64,000 bases of DNA from Chara braunii. Its lineage: Eukaryota; Streptophyta; Charophyceae; Charales; Characeae. The notes below the pieces were generated by a model. It was not told the origin of the DNA and made no database searches. It was given only the letters and a program-made list of their open reading frames with translations. The stretch is taken from the NCBI GenBank assembly GCA_003427395.1, contig BFEA01000026.1, forward strand, positions 2,275,376 through 2,339,375, given 5' to 3'. Every line of letters begins with the position of its first letter. The first letter of the stretch is position 1. Shown piece by piece: positions 1 through 11,600 of the stretch. Both the position numbers and the translations under genes were made by a program.

Positions 1-1888
1 TTTGCCTTCCTCTTCACATTTGATCCTCTCTACCTTTCACTCCTGCTAATGTACTCCACCCCAAGCTTCAGTCATACTTTACACCTTTCTCCTAAACTCT
101 TCGTTCTCTATGCAAGGGTTTGAGGACGCAGCATCAACCAGCAGAAGGGCAAGAGGCCTAAGTATGTGCAATATAACCACAATCACACCACACGCCTAGG
201 CAACAATATGCATTCTTTCGTTCGGTAGGGAGGATACGATCACTAGTGATTCCGTTACTCGACTTCCCTCCAAAAGGTAAGCTTAAGACTGAATTTTATA
301 CTAGATTTAGAAGATTTAGCATTAATCCGAGTATAAACCGACCACCAGAACATCACTAGGTACATCACCTTTATGAGTAGCGGTATCCTGACACCAATCA
401 GAATAGCCAATGTGAGAACGGGCAGAGGAACGAACGATATCCGCTTCACAATGATGGCCCCAGAACATATCAAACATCGGGTTGAGAACAAGCACCACAA
501 TTTATGAGGGTATGAACATCTCCAAATGAGGAAAGCGACCTCGATGGAGATCACGTATAGACTGAAGGTCACAATGATTTACAGATGGACTGCTCCACCC
601 ACTAGGCACCGAATCTGGAGAATCAGGAATCTTCTGCCTGGTCATAGGAAAATACGTTCTCCTAGGATAGCGAGCCGACCACAGTATTCGCCTCTTTTTA
701 CGGTTGTGAGATAAGCTTCCCCCAAACACTTCTACTTTTTCTTATTCATTCAATCTTTTAAATCTGTTTGTGCTTCTCTCTTATTTCGTGCACGACCGCA
801 CCTGCCCGATAGCTTGGCCAGGTTCACTCCACGTCAGCGAGGGAGGGTCACGAGGGGGAAGAATAATGATGAACGGGAGACTAATGCGATTGGGGCGTGT
901 AGCGAGGATGGTCATAATGCCCTCGTTTGAAGACGACGGTCGTGCACATGAGGAAGGTCTCTGCCTGCAGCAATGCCTCCTTAATGGCGAGCCATAAGAC
1001 TAAGCCACTATGGTGGACACGACGACTGAGGCGAGCACGCTAACATCGACCACCATGGTGATAGCTATGGCAACGCACATCGAGGATGTCGGTGCTAAGT
1101 ACCAAAGCGGGGGGCCGAGACTATCTGGATGAGTGAACGGAAATGCATGGTCATGTGCGTGTCTTTGCTACTTTCCCAAACAACCAGCTGAGAATGAATC
1201 TCCCCCTAAACGTGAGGGGAATACATTACATTTTTGCATGTTTAACAAAATCTCACTCCCGGGCGTAGCTGCTAGAGCTCATATCTCGAAGCCTATCTAC
1301 TAACATCAAAATCGAACCTCATAATCCAACTCGCAGCTACTAAAAAACCCTATTTAGCACTCTCCCTTGCCCGATTCTGTGGAGAAATGAGAGAGAGAGA
1401 GACGTTTTCAATTCTCACTCTCCCTTCTTCCCTCGACATCTCCGCGTACCGCCTTTCTCTGCTATCACTCATTCTACTAATCTAGCACTGAAACTAACCT
1501 CACCACTGTACTCGCCCTATTGTAAAACCCCTACCTACCATCTTTCCCCGCTTGTTTTCACCAAGAAATAGGCGAGATATGCGTCTTTCAGCTCCCGCCA
1601 TAGCCACTCCCCCCGTCGCTGTGTCCTTCCCGCCTTCTTCTCTTACCTTCGTCTTTTTCTTCGTCCGCTGCTTTCCCTCGATGATAACGCAGCGCCTGAT
1701 AGGGCCTGATCCCACAGAGGTCCTGATGTCAAAACTGAAACTCCATCAGCTTTGTTGTGGGAGAGCATGACCTTTATCACTCAACCTGGCCAGACCACAG
1801 GTGATGGTCACTGCAACCAACCCGTCCACAATATAGTACTGGGTTCATTCCCTTGTGTAAGAGGCTACCGGCTACATGGCTAAAAAAA
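1..1888. other. No gene recognised (left edge)
   Basis: This stretch has short open frames only, on both strands, with no recognisable domain. A short GA run lies near 1387-1401. I see no convincing exon, RNA gene or element boundary. Confidence 0.5.

Positions 1889-1927
<39 letters not shown>
1889..1927. repeat. (ATT)n microsatellite
   Basis: About 13 uninterrupted ATT units follow a short A run. Frames through it encode only poly-Ile, so this is a simple repeat and not coding. Confidence 0.97.
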
Positions 1928-1929
<2 letters not shown>

Positions 1930-2204
1930 AATAAAGGTGTCTAGCCGGATGTATCCAACCTCGGCCATCGACATGGTGCACACGAGTGGATCCTCTCCCA
2001 CCCATTGTGCAGGCGATTGCACTCAGAGCACACGCACACTGGCACTTCTCCGTATGCACCTGAGGACAACCACGCTCACATCCAGAAAAATCGAGCTATG
2101 TCCCAAGGAACCATCCCAAGGACTCACGCAGAGAAAAATTGACCAGCCTATGTATTTCCTCATTATCGTATTTTGGTCTTTTGATTGTAGTTTGGTTTGA
2201 ACTT

Positions 2205-2560
2205 GGGTCTGTATTTTAACAGTTCGAGGGTGTACTAGCCGAGCGAGGCCTGTTGGTGCCAAGGCACAACCTGAGCCCAACAATATCGAACTCGAATTTG
2301 CGTTTCAACAGTTCATGGGTGTACCAAATGAGCCAGGCCCGCAGTTGTTGTTCCCATAGGCCTATTTTCAGTAGTTTGTGGGTGTACCAACTGAGCTAGG
2401 CCCCCTGGTGCTGGTCCCACAGGCCTGTTTCACACAGTTCGCGGGTGTACCAGTCTGAGCTAGGTCCTCAGGTGCTGGTCCCACAGGCCTGTTTCACACA
2501 GTCTGCGGGTGTACCAGCTGAGCTAGGCTAGCTGGTGCTGGTCCCACAGGCCTGCTCACA
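2205..2560 (-). repeat. Tandem array of tRNA-like (pol III A-box-like) units
   Basis: Read on the minus strand, five copies carry a D-arm/A-box-like core, best copy TAGCTCAGTTGGTACACCC, close to the tRNA A-box consensus TRGCNNAGYNGG. The core TGTACCA/TGTACTA (plus strand) starts near 2231, 2320, 2383, 2446 and 2510, so the spacing is 89 and then 63, 63 and 64 bp. Only the two leftmost copies are followed by a B-box-like GTTCGA or AAGTTCAAACC (near 2285-2295 and 2200-2210); the others have lost it. This looks like a tRNA-derived SINE whose head was tandemly amplified. Transcription by pol III is inference. Confidence 0.6.
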
Positions 2561-2570
2561 CCCAACCTTC

Positions 2571-3880
2571 TCACTTTTCGCAGCAGGCTGAGGTTAACGG
2601 GCAGTGTATCCCCTGGCCATAGTTGCCCAGGCCTATTCCACCACCCGGCTGGTCCCCATGCAGATCTTGGGAATAGTAGCAAATATTCAAATGAGAACTT
2701 TGAAGGCCGAAGTGGAGAAGGGCTCCACGTGAACCGCTGTTGGGACAGCTTGCCGCACAGCCAACATTGCAGCAGCCTCCTACTTGCGCCCCTCGTCCAG
2801 GCATAATTCACCATCTTTCGGGCCCCAACGGGCATGGTCACACACAACCCTCTTACAGCAGACGGCGGGGGCGGACTATACACCTTCAACGACTCTCGCC
2901 GCCCACTTTTCTTTCCACCTCATGGGCTAATTTCCCACCGGCTGGCATGCACGTTGAACTCTCCGGTTCGAGTTTCAAGACGACGGATAGAGGAATTTTG
3001 CCAGCATCCAGAACACGCAGGAACCCTTACGCAGACCCCGCAAAAATAAAAAAGTGTGTGCTCAAGATCCTCGACTGCTGCAACGGCCACCCGTGTCCAG
3101 CAAAGTAGTAGTCGGGCCAGGCTGCCGAGCCTGACTTCTCGGACCCGGTCACTGGGTCAAAGACAACCGTAAAAATAAAAGTAGGAATAAATAAATAAAA
3201 AATAATAAAAATAAGAAGAAATGCGAGGAAACACAAAAAAATTAAGAGGGCTAGGGGCCACGGGTCCCGCTGGCCTGTGACGCCATGCCCCACTAGGCCG
3301 CGCTTGGTTGTGCCTCGCCGTCAATACCCCACGCACGCCTCTCACCCAGGCGAGGACCTAAACTTCCTCTCGCATGTGCGCCATCAACTGGACGAGGTCG
3401 TACCGGCATGGCTTGCAAAAAGCACGCCAAATACCCTCGTAAGGGTATTTGGTGCGAAATCGTTTCATGTGTGTGTTTTATATTTATGTTTTAAGTGTAG
3501 TGTAATGTGTGGTGAGTGGGATGAGTCCTAGTCGACCGACAACGAGCCGCGCTTGGGACTTCAGCCCCATAGTGCGTTGGTTCGCGTGTGGGTCCGATAG
3601 AGGCGTGGGACCGCGCGTACCCCCTAGCTACAGCGAACGAGAAACGCCCTCGGCTGGTCCACCTCTGTGATTAGCTTTCGTAATGTGGGCTGGTAGTTCG
3701 GCGGGGATATACCCACGGAAGGGAGGTGACAGCTCGCGCAGGTGGAGGTAAGTTGTACCTCGTGTTGGCTTAGCCTGTCGTAGAGGCTCGCGAGAGGTAT
3801 GGTTGGCGCACTCGGCCAGAGCGGCTCGCGGAAGCTCCATGTGTATCGCGTTTATAGACCAACTCCTGCGTGACGCGGCC
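2571..3880. other. No gene recognised
   Basis: A short A/T-rich stretch with AATAAATAAA-type runs lies near 3165-3240. No supported coding region was seen. Confidence 0.4.
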
Positions 3881-3889
3881 GGGAGGGTC

Positions 3890-6139
3890 CGGCCCGACGA
3901 GGGATCGATGCGCTCGACAGCGCTATAGCAGACGACCTGTTAGTCGCATGTGAAAACTCTGCTACCTCCCTTCTAGAGTTGCATGGAGTTATGGACGACT
4001 ACAGTGTGCTCTCTGAAGCCTCTATCAATTGGTTCAAATATGTATATCATTTGTCGAACATATATGAACTCAAAGTGGACTGGGGCATGTGAGTTGTTAC
4101 CACAGAAAACTCGGAATGTTTCTTGGGGATCCAAGTGTCACTCTCTAACTGCTCTAAGACCCAAGATCAGATGTTGTCAGACAAGGTGACATCAAGAATT
4201 CGCAGTTGGTTGTGAAACTACAAGTTATCAGTATTCGGTAGAGCATTGGTTCTGTCGGCCGGAGTTTTCTCAGTTTGATAGTTCCCTTTATCTATTTGCC
4301 TACTAGGGGACAGCGCCTACAAAGATATTTATAGGGCGGCAGCCCGGTACCTTTGGAAACTAGAAGCGAGTGAAGAACAAGGCTTTATCACCAAGGTGGT
4401 CTCGGAAGCAGTTGTGCTGCCAAGGAGTCAAGGGGGGTTGGGGATTTTGGATCCCCAACTGCAAAACTTGGCCCTCTTGGCTAAATCGGTAGTAAAAGCA
4501 TGTCTCGACAACCGGGCCAAACTTTGGCTAAGCAATGCAGAGTCTATGATGGGGAAGTAATGATCTCTTTCTGACTCAAGAGAAGTATGGCAGTGTTGCC
4601 TACTGCCCAACTTCAAGTCCCGTAGGGTAAAGTCGAGGGTGTGGTGGGGCATCCCCCGACCCAGGCAGAAGTTGTGCTCGTATGAGAATGTGCAGCCTTC
4701 AACTGATTTGTCTCCCCAGTGGGAAGCGTTTTTCTGCAAAAGAAGGGACGGGAAATTTCGGAAAGGCATGGATAGAGAAAGACATCTCCAGAGTAAAACA
4801 CCTGTGGGATAAGGCAGAGGGAGATTGGTGTCTGAGACAAGTCACTAGGAATCTGGCCAAACTGAAGGTTGCCATGCCACCTTATAGGAATAAGATGCTA
4901 AAAGAAACATTTGAGAATGTGGCAGGCACTTGGGTTAATACGGAGGGTGAACCGGAGAAAGTATGAAAAGTGGTGGGTTCAGAATTGGGACATGGGCTGA
5001 AGGTAGAGGAATGGCAACGAGGGCTGGCCCGACAAGAGTCATGCCAGCTCAGTTTTGCGCAACAAAAGACGATCTTGTCGACGGTGGGGCTTCTGAAACT
5101 ACAAGTTTACATCAAGAAGAAGAAGTGTACCCTATTGGGGGAGGGGGGTTGCTTCACCGTGGAACCATGTTTTCACGGATGGAAGGGGAACGAGACGGGT
5201 ACACGAACAGTTACCTCAACCTGTCTGGTTGATTATAAAACAAAGGTAGGGGTTAGCTTCTTACCAAATAAACTTTAGTGCAGCCGGACTGGCTGGCTCA
5301 TAGGAAGCACTTCGATGGCTCCCATCGCAAAAGAATGTCAGTTCACTCTGGCTCCACTCTCTTCAAGTAATCCCCTCAGCTCTATGGTTATCATTGAAAG
5401 GGATGAACCTCTCCATCGCATTGAAGAGATGCAGTTGGGGATGGGAATCCAATGCTCATGTGTGGACAACCTGCCCTCTCGCAGATGAAATTTGGATATG
5501 GTGGATAGAGCGCTTGAAGGACCTGACAGAGGACAATTTTTTGTGGATAGATGATTGGCGCTATATGGTCTGCTACATGTCCAGAATTTGAAATATGCTG
5601 AGGGGTGGGGTTACGTGGCTTTAGCCTGCAGAGGAACAATTATACAAGTTAAATGGCAAGCAAGGAATGCAACAGTCTTAAGAGGAGAGAGATTTTGGTC
5701 CAGCAACAGGAACATTAGAGTCGATCCAGCATCGAGCAGGTGATCATTGCATATTAGAGGACTAGAACATGACGCCAGGGGCCTGGTTTCTCAAAACTTG
5801 GGTACAGAATAAGAAGTTGATAACAATATCTATAGATGGGAAATTGGTAATTGCAACCTGGTTGCTGTAACTCAGCGGTATTAATATGTCTGATCAAGCA
5901 AGGGAATGGATACATCCCTTCTTTTGACTTGGACTACAATCGAACATTAATGTCATTTTTTCCTTTTTTGGGAAGTTTTTAGGAAAGTACGGAGACTCTC
6001 GACCCGGTTTCCAGTAATTAGTGCGATAGCCGAAGCTGGGTAAGGGCCACAAATATTTCCGGGTTGAATTATGAGGTCCCCAACCTCGTTCTATATTTTG
6101 TAATAAATTTGAAAACTTTCCAAAAAAAAAAAAAAAAAA
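3890..6139 (+). mobile_element. Family-A LINE, 5'-truncated copy with poly(A) tail
   Basis: This is a non-LTR retrotransposon fragment. It starts inside the reverse transcriptase just before the catalytic ADD motif, runs through the C-terminal zinc-binding region and 3' UTR, and ends in an 18-A tract at 6122-6139. The 3' UTR (about 6050-6095) shares the string CCGGGTTGAATT.TGAGGTCCC with the 3' UTR of the large minus-strand LINE at 22.3 kb, which places both in one family. 5' truncation with a poly(A) end is the usual mark of target-primed reverse transcription. I found no clear target-site duplication. Confidence 0.9.
3926..5805 (+). pseudogene. LINE ORF2 relic: RT end and C-terminal zinc-binding region
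   Basis: The relic opens with AIADDLLVACENS, the RT active-site block, then LSEASINWF, matching the family-A copy at 24.7 kb. Later pieces in shifted frames give AARYLWKLEASEEQGF (about 4335), the zinc-finger stretch CSWGWESNAHVW..CPLADEIW..W (about 5425-5505) and GWGYVALACRGT (about 5607-5640). Stops and frameshifts separate these blocks, so it cannot make an intact protein. In a working element this region copies the RNA at the nicked target; the Cys/His stretch corresponds to the zf-RVT domain. Confidence 0.85.
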
Positions 6140-7304
6140 GGTCGGGACTACGACCCAAAGGTATCATCAAAGAACTAATCAGCCCCAGTAATTCATAAAT
6201 GTAGTATTTTACTCATTTGGTAAGGAACCCGAGCTCAGATCTGCCTTTCGACAGTTCAGGAGCGTACCAATTGTACTTTAAGGACCGGGATCGATCGCGG
6301 TACCGCCACGAGACCCGAATACCAACAAAAATGAGACCGTTTAAGATCAATAAATAAAAATAAAAAAGAAAGAAAGAAATATGAAACTTATCTAGGGTGG
6401 AGAGGGACCGTTGACACCCCTCTGTACCACCTGTCGGTCCCGAATTGGGGCCAACGACAAAACCAAACTTGAAAGGGATAGTCCCACAGGACCCTCACCC
6501 CCCCTCCACACTATTTCATCACTCCTTCGCCGCCAGTCACTGGCCTCAATCCCCGTATTGCCTGGTGGAAGTGCAATATCATAACCAATAGGGTTAGACC
6601 CAAGTCTGAATCTAGCCAATGTCATCCTTCAGTGGCATATAAACGGTTCTACCGTGTGTTCGAGCCTACCAAAACACAACAAGGTCACACCTTCACCTAC
6701 CGATCAATATTAACGATCGCCAAACCCCAACACTCGCCGCAGGAGGGGCCTCGTTCGACTCATGACCGCCGTACGCACCACCCGTCACGCCAAAACTACA
6801 CATTTACCATTTTTGTGGCAAAAGCTCAAACTTTATTTAAGCTAAACTTTGTTCGTGCATACCGTCGTAGAGGCTGTCACGCAGGGTTTGGTTAAAGTTT
6901 GCAATAAATAAAATCAACTAAATAAAGCAAATCTTTTTTTGTGGTGTGTGTCCGGCTTCGAGTGAGACCCTTCAATTGCGGTCTTCGTCAGTCCCTGGTC
7001 TTAGGAATCTTTCATTTTGATTCGGAACAGCAAAGAATCATGAAATTAATAGTCATAAAGTTCTGGTGTGTCATGCATGCATCAATCTTGCCAATTTACT
7101 AATTTTGAGAGTTGTGACAGAATCATCTGGGAAATGCAATCATCAAGCAGAGGTAAAGCAAGAGAAAACACAACTGACCAACTCGAGCAATGACGAGATA
7201 AATGAGGGAAGAATGAGATCTCGTAATAATCTCAGAGCGTACACATGTAGAGAGTATGACCAACACTAGTCAAGAGTCCTCACTCATCCCTCTGAATCTC
7301 ACAC
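6140..7304. other. No gene recognised; weak tRNA-like fragment
   Basis: On the minus strand near 6245-6285 there is CAATTGGTACGCTCCTGAAC, resembling the units at 2.2-2.56 kb but without a good B box. Otherwise only short open frames and A/T-rich runs (6340-6380) are seen. Confidence 0.35.
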
Positions 7305-7962
7305 TCAATCTCTCATTTTCCTGCATGTCTCTTGTGCTTTCGGCCCAGTCTCCATACCCTCTGAGGTTGTGGTCTCTCGATGTAGATCCATGAAGAATGC
7401 TAGTTCTGAGCATTTCCATCCAAGTCCCATGATACAAAAGTCAACCATAACACAAAATTCATCCCATAGAGTAGGAAGGTATGGTTGAGAGAAAATCCCT
7501 CGCCTGAGATGTCGAAACTCGGATGGTTCAGTGACCGCCTCGTAGTCAATCTCTGCAGGAGAAATATACCTCTTGGCTAGTTCTACCAAGTCTCCCCAAC
7601 AAGAACCGTTTGAGAGAAGGAAGGGAACTGAAGGTCTGGGATAGTCAGAGTAGAGTTTGGTTTTGAAGCTACGGATCAACTTTATCCCATTCTCGTCGAG
7701 CTCTTTCTCTTTCTCCTCAAGATACCTAGTTGTAGTGACCCAGACTGAATCGAAGTGCTCATGGGTCTCTTTGCCCCTTTTTACGTAGAGTCTCAAGTCA
7801 TGAATGGTGCCCTCTGTGAAATTGGTAAGCACTGCGAAGACTGACAGATCTCCCTGCCTGAAACCAATCGCACTGACGTACCGATAAGAGAAGGCATCCT
7901 TGGAAGTGATTTGATTGAGACTGGTCAAGACAGTCCTCTGGACTGAGAATGATTGAACTATA
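7305..7962 (-). CDS. Candidate exon 2, unrecognised protein
   Basis: An open frame of about 219 codons ends in a stop at 7305 and has ordinary protein-like composition (for example YLEEKEKELDENGIKLI and WDEFCVMVDFCIMGLGWK). I do not recognise a family. It can be joined in frame to the open frame at 8311-8615: that frame ends in CTCAG followed by GTGAACG, a good splice donor, and an AG at 7964-7963 (ATATGAG) is an in-phase acceptor, giving a 348-bp intron. The acceptor has a weak pyrimidine tract. If not spliced, an ATG at 7967 in the same frame could start a 220-residue protein. No transposon motif is visible. Both the gene and the splice are inference. Confidence 0.45.
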
Positions 7963-8310
7963 CTCATATATTAAAATGTGATATTGGAATTGATCCAGTG
8001 TCTCTTGGGTGGAAATACTGTTTGGAATCTCTAAGCAAAATGAGAAGAGTAACTGACCACAATGATTCTGGCTAAAAATTTAGCTCGAGGGAGTTGATTA
8101 GTTGCCGATCGAAAGCCGTTTGAATACTGATTCAAAGTTGGTGCTGGCTAAATGTTGATTAAAGTTAATTAAACACTGAAGTATCGAGTCATTGAACGTT
8201 AATCACATGAAATCCGATTGCAAAAAGAATTGCAAATTATTTGAGGTGCTTGCTGATTCAGATACTGGTGAAGTTTCAGAGGAGAGAATTTCAGGCACCG
8301 CTGCGTTCAC

Positions 8311-8615
8311 CTGAGATTTACTCTAGCCTGCTCCACCGACTCTAGCAGTGACCCGGTGCTGTGCAGCTTGCCATCGTGGCCATAGAAATAAAACATGTAT
8401 TCAATGTAATTTTCTTTCTTGGCTGCCCGGATAGCATGTTCCCGCCGAGTCTGTCGATGTAACTCCATGTCTCTGTATGCATCATCCTCCCATCCTTCCT
8501 TCCTGTCTCTGTTCAATCGACACTTTATCACTAGTACCTCATCACCCCTCGTTATTTCCCAACCACTCCACAAATCCGATTTGACGAGAGGCTGAAAGGG
8601 TTGAGAGGTGTCCAA
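8311..8615 (-). CDS. Candidate exon 1 or internal exon, unrecognised protein
   Basis: An open frame of about 100 codons is rich in charged residues (RLNRDRKEGWEDDAYRDMEL, RREHAIRAAKKENYIEYMF). It has no ATG at its start (the first codon is TTG); an AG just upstream could be a splice acceptor, so more exons may lie further right. It ends at a consensus-like donor AG/GTGAAC at 8312-8310 and joins in frame to the downstream open frame at 7962. No known domain is recognised. It could also be a chance open frame. Confidence 0.4.
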
Positions 8616-11600
8616 TAACCTCTCAAGGGTTATTCAAACCAATCACCAGGCTATCTGTCGAGCCATTGCTAGGAGTAGACTGTTGGCGCTTACAGATCCG
8701 AACAGTTGCTGATTGTAAGCGTGATTTGTTGCCAGGTACTATTAAAATTCATTTGTTGACTCACGCATGCGAATATGGACTGAATAACTTGCAGGGTACT
8801 GGTATTTGGGGATTGTCCGAACAACCAGTTCAGACACGCCTCCTGCAACCCATTAGAAGTGGCAGGTCTTTGTCTGAAGCAGATCCAGCCAAGATGTTAC
8901 TTCCTTGGACCTCGGGTTGTCAGCGTATTTTCTGATCCCACGAGGTTTAGATTTGTTGGTAACACGTTGATCTTTATAGAGCTTTGGGTCTGTTAATTCA
9001 AGTCCAGACTTAAAATCTCGGTTGTCTCAGACTCACCAGTATGATCCGCTCCTGCCGACTTGTCAGCCCGCACCTGAGCTTTAGTCTCAAGAGACTCAAC
9101 TCAGGACACAATTATGAACTCGTTCACCAGGGAAAGGGTATCATATGATCCCTGACCAATCTGGATAGGTTTTTTTATCCTTTCACGAATGTCCTGTTGA
9201 CTGACTGAGGGTCACTGGCTCAGATCTGTTGTGAACTGTCAGATCCCAGTTCTTACATTTGAAGTATGTGAACAGTTTGGTGAGTGTTCCTAATGGAATA
9301 ACTGATCACAAAATCTACTGTGATTTGTTGCTATAGAGCTTGGACTTCACTCATTCCTCATGCTAGATGTAGTTTATCTTTATGCGATGTTGAGTGTGGC
9401 TGACAGTGGGTCTGTTTGTCTGCAAAAAAAAACAATAAATTATACGTGCACAACGCTGAGTATCGCTACGAGTCCAAGGTGGCAAGTATAAGTGTTCCCT
9501 CAACGCGTAGTTAAGAACTATTTGTTTGGTATTTTAAAAGGTTCTCTCGGTGAGGGCCCCATACTCAAGAGCAGTGGCCCCAGACACTTAACGTATCTGT
9601 ATGCAACTCATCAAGGTCGAGTGCAAAATTTTTCAAAGCTTGGCACCATTACTCTAAGTACAGACCCAGGCCCCGGTCAGCACTACTAATATAAGCGTCG
9701 GGTGCAAGCGACCAATTCCAGTCTTGCATATTGAGTAGGCATCCGCTAGGACATCCTCTTTGCCTTCTCATCAGACAAGGTGCTCGTCAGCAACATCTTC
9801 TGTTCTTGTGCTGAGTAGGGTGTCTTCTGAACATCTGCCTTATCTGCACTTTACATAGCAAGTCGACACGCTTAAACCTCGTTCATAGATGGCTCGACAC
9901 ACTGCCAAGTTTGAGGCAGGGTTTAGATAAGTACTCGTCACTGATCAAATTAAAAATATAGGTGGGGAAATATTCAAACAAATAGATGAATAAATAAATA
10001 GAATAAAATCTTATTTGGCTCAGTACAGGAGAACTTCACTTCGAAACTTATTTTTTCCGATTAAACCGCACCTACAAAGATAGCATGACCCTCGCATGAA
10101 TGCAGCAAGGAATGATGTTAAAGTTCTTCCACCCGAATACTACACTGGATGTTGTTGGGACGGTTTACAGAACAGAGTAACATCTGTTTCGTTGTAGTAT
10201 TCGAGTGATCAGAGAGGCACTAGAAGATTGCAGATAGAGTCATTGCAGTCAACTAATTTAGCTACAGACGACTGGTTACGATGTCCCAAGCCCTCTCTTA
10301 CTTATCGCAGGTGAGTCAAGTGTGCTTGCGTCCACTTGTCGATAGTCTCTTCAGATAGACCCTACCGCTTAATCAGCTCAGAACGAGCGTGGGATTCGTC
10401 CCCATCAATCATAAATTTAGTGAGTATGTAAGCAATCTCTTTCAGGATGCGTCGTTTCCTTCCCATCAGACATGCACTTATGTTTAGGAGATATCAAGAT
10501 CAAGTCCTTATTGTATGGAGTAGGGAACCAGGTGCTCGCCACTGATCGTTCCTTTCCATTCCAATCATCTATCTACCAATTTTCATCGGGCGAGAAGTGC
10601 AGAACCCTTCATTCCCCTGTGGTCATCCCACACTTTCAAAAAACTTCCTCATATTCCTTCAGTTTGCCATTCACAAATACATTCATTTCTTAACAAATAC
10701 GTGATCAGTGTTCCTCATTCATGGTTGATAGTAGCTCATAGACAGATTACGATTACGATGAGACTCCAAGCACAATGCATCCGTCGTTAAGCTGGTGGTG
10801 AGTGACTGTTCGAAGGTAACCTTGTCTGCCGATCCGAAGACAACAAGCAATACAGTAACTCATGTAGGAGATCAAGATCAGAAATAGTAATCAAGCAAAC
10901 GTGATAGAGGGAAATCCCTCTTCACTAGCGCCTTCGGCAAAAGTCTCGAGCGGGAAGGGCTCAGAGTTCTTTGAGCGAAAGAAGTTGCACGGTAGATAAT
11001 AATTCTGCACTCCACCCTCATCCATGTCATTTACCTGGTAGAGTCTCGAACGTCTACGTGCTTCTTCTAATATGCTCACCCTCTATACCAGCCATAACGC
11101 TCATCTACAAAGCGACAATCACTAAGATGGTGAAAGCTAGTGAGTATAGTATACCACTCGTGACCAATGCTCGTTGACGTCAATCGTCTCACTCGCTCTT
11201 GCATGCACATCATGGAGCATGCACGTCGTCTTCCAACGCAGGAGACATGAGCTGGCAGTGATAGCTAGTGGAGGTGGGTAGCGTCAATAGTTTCTTGCAA
11301 CCCTTGAAACCCTCATGCATCACGTCATTCCACCTCTCCCTTATCATCACACGAAGCCCTTCACAGTGTCTAATTCAATAGAAATCGCAGATGACGTCAA
11401 CAATTCCTCCTTGCGCAGTTAGTCCCGTATGTGCACTCACACACGTACGTCCTTCCTTGCACTGGTCACACATGGGGTTATTAATACTTCATTATTACTA
11501 GTCTTAGCGTAGCTACAGAGCATGACATGAGTTCGCGCATGTGAGAGGACGCACGGTAGTCCGCCTACTGGCAACTGGCAACATCTCTTAGTGTCTTGTT

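Noticed and set aside
255-572. Membrane-protein-like minus-strand frame
   Set aside because: Hydrophobic by base composition only; no start context, family or neighbours to support it.
2205-2560. True tRNA gene cluster
   Set aside because: Units are only 63 bp, most lack a B box, and no cloverleaf can be drawn.
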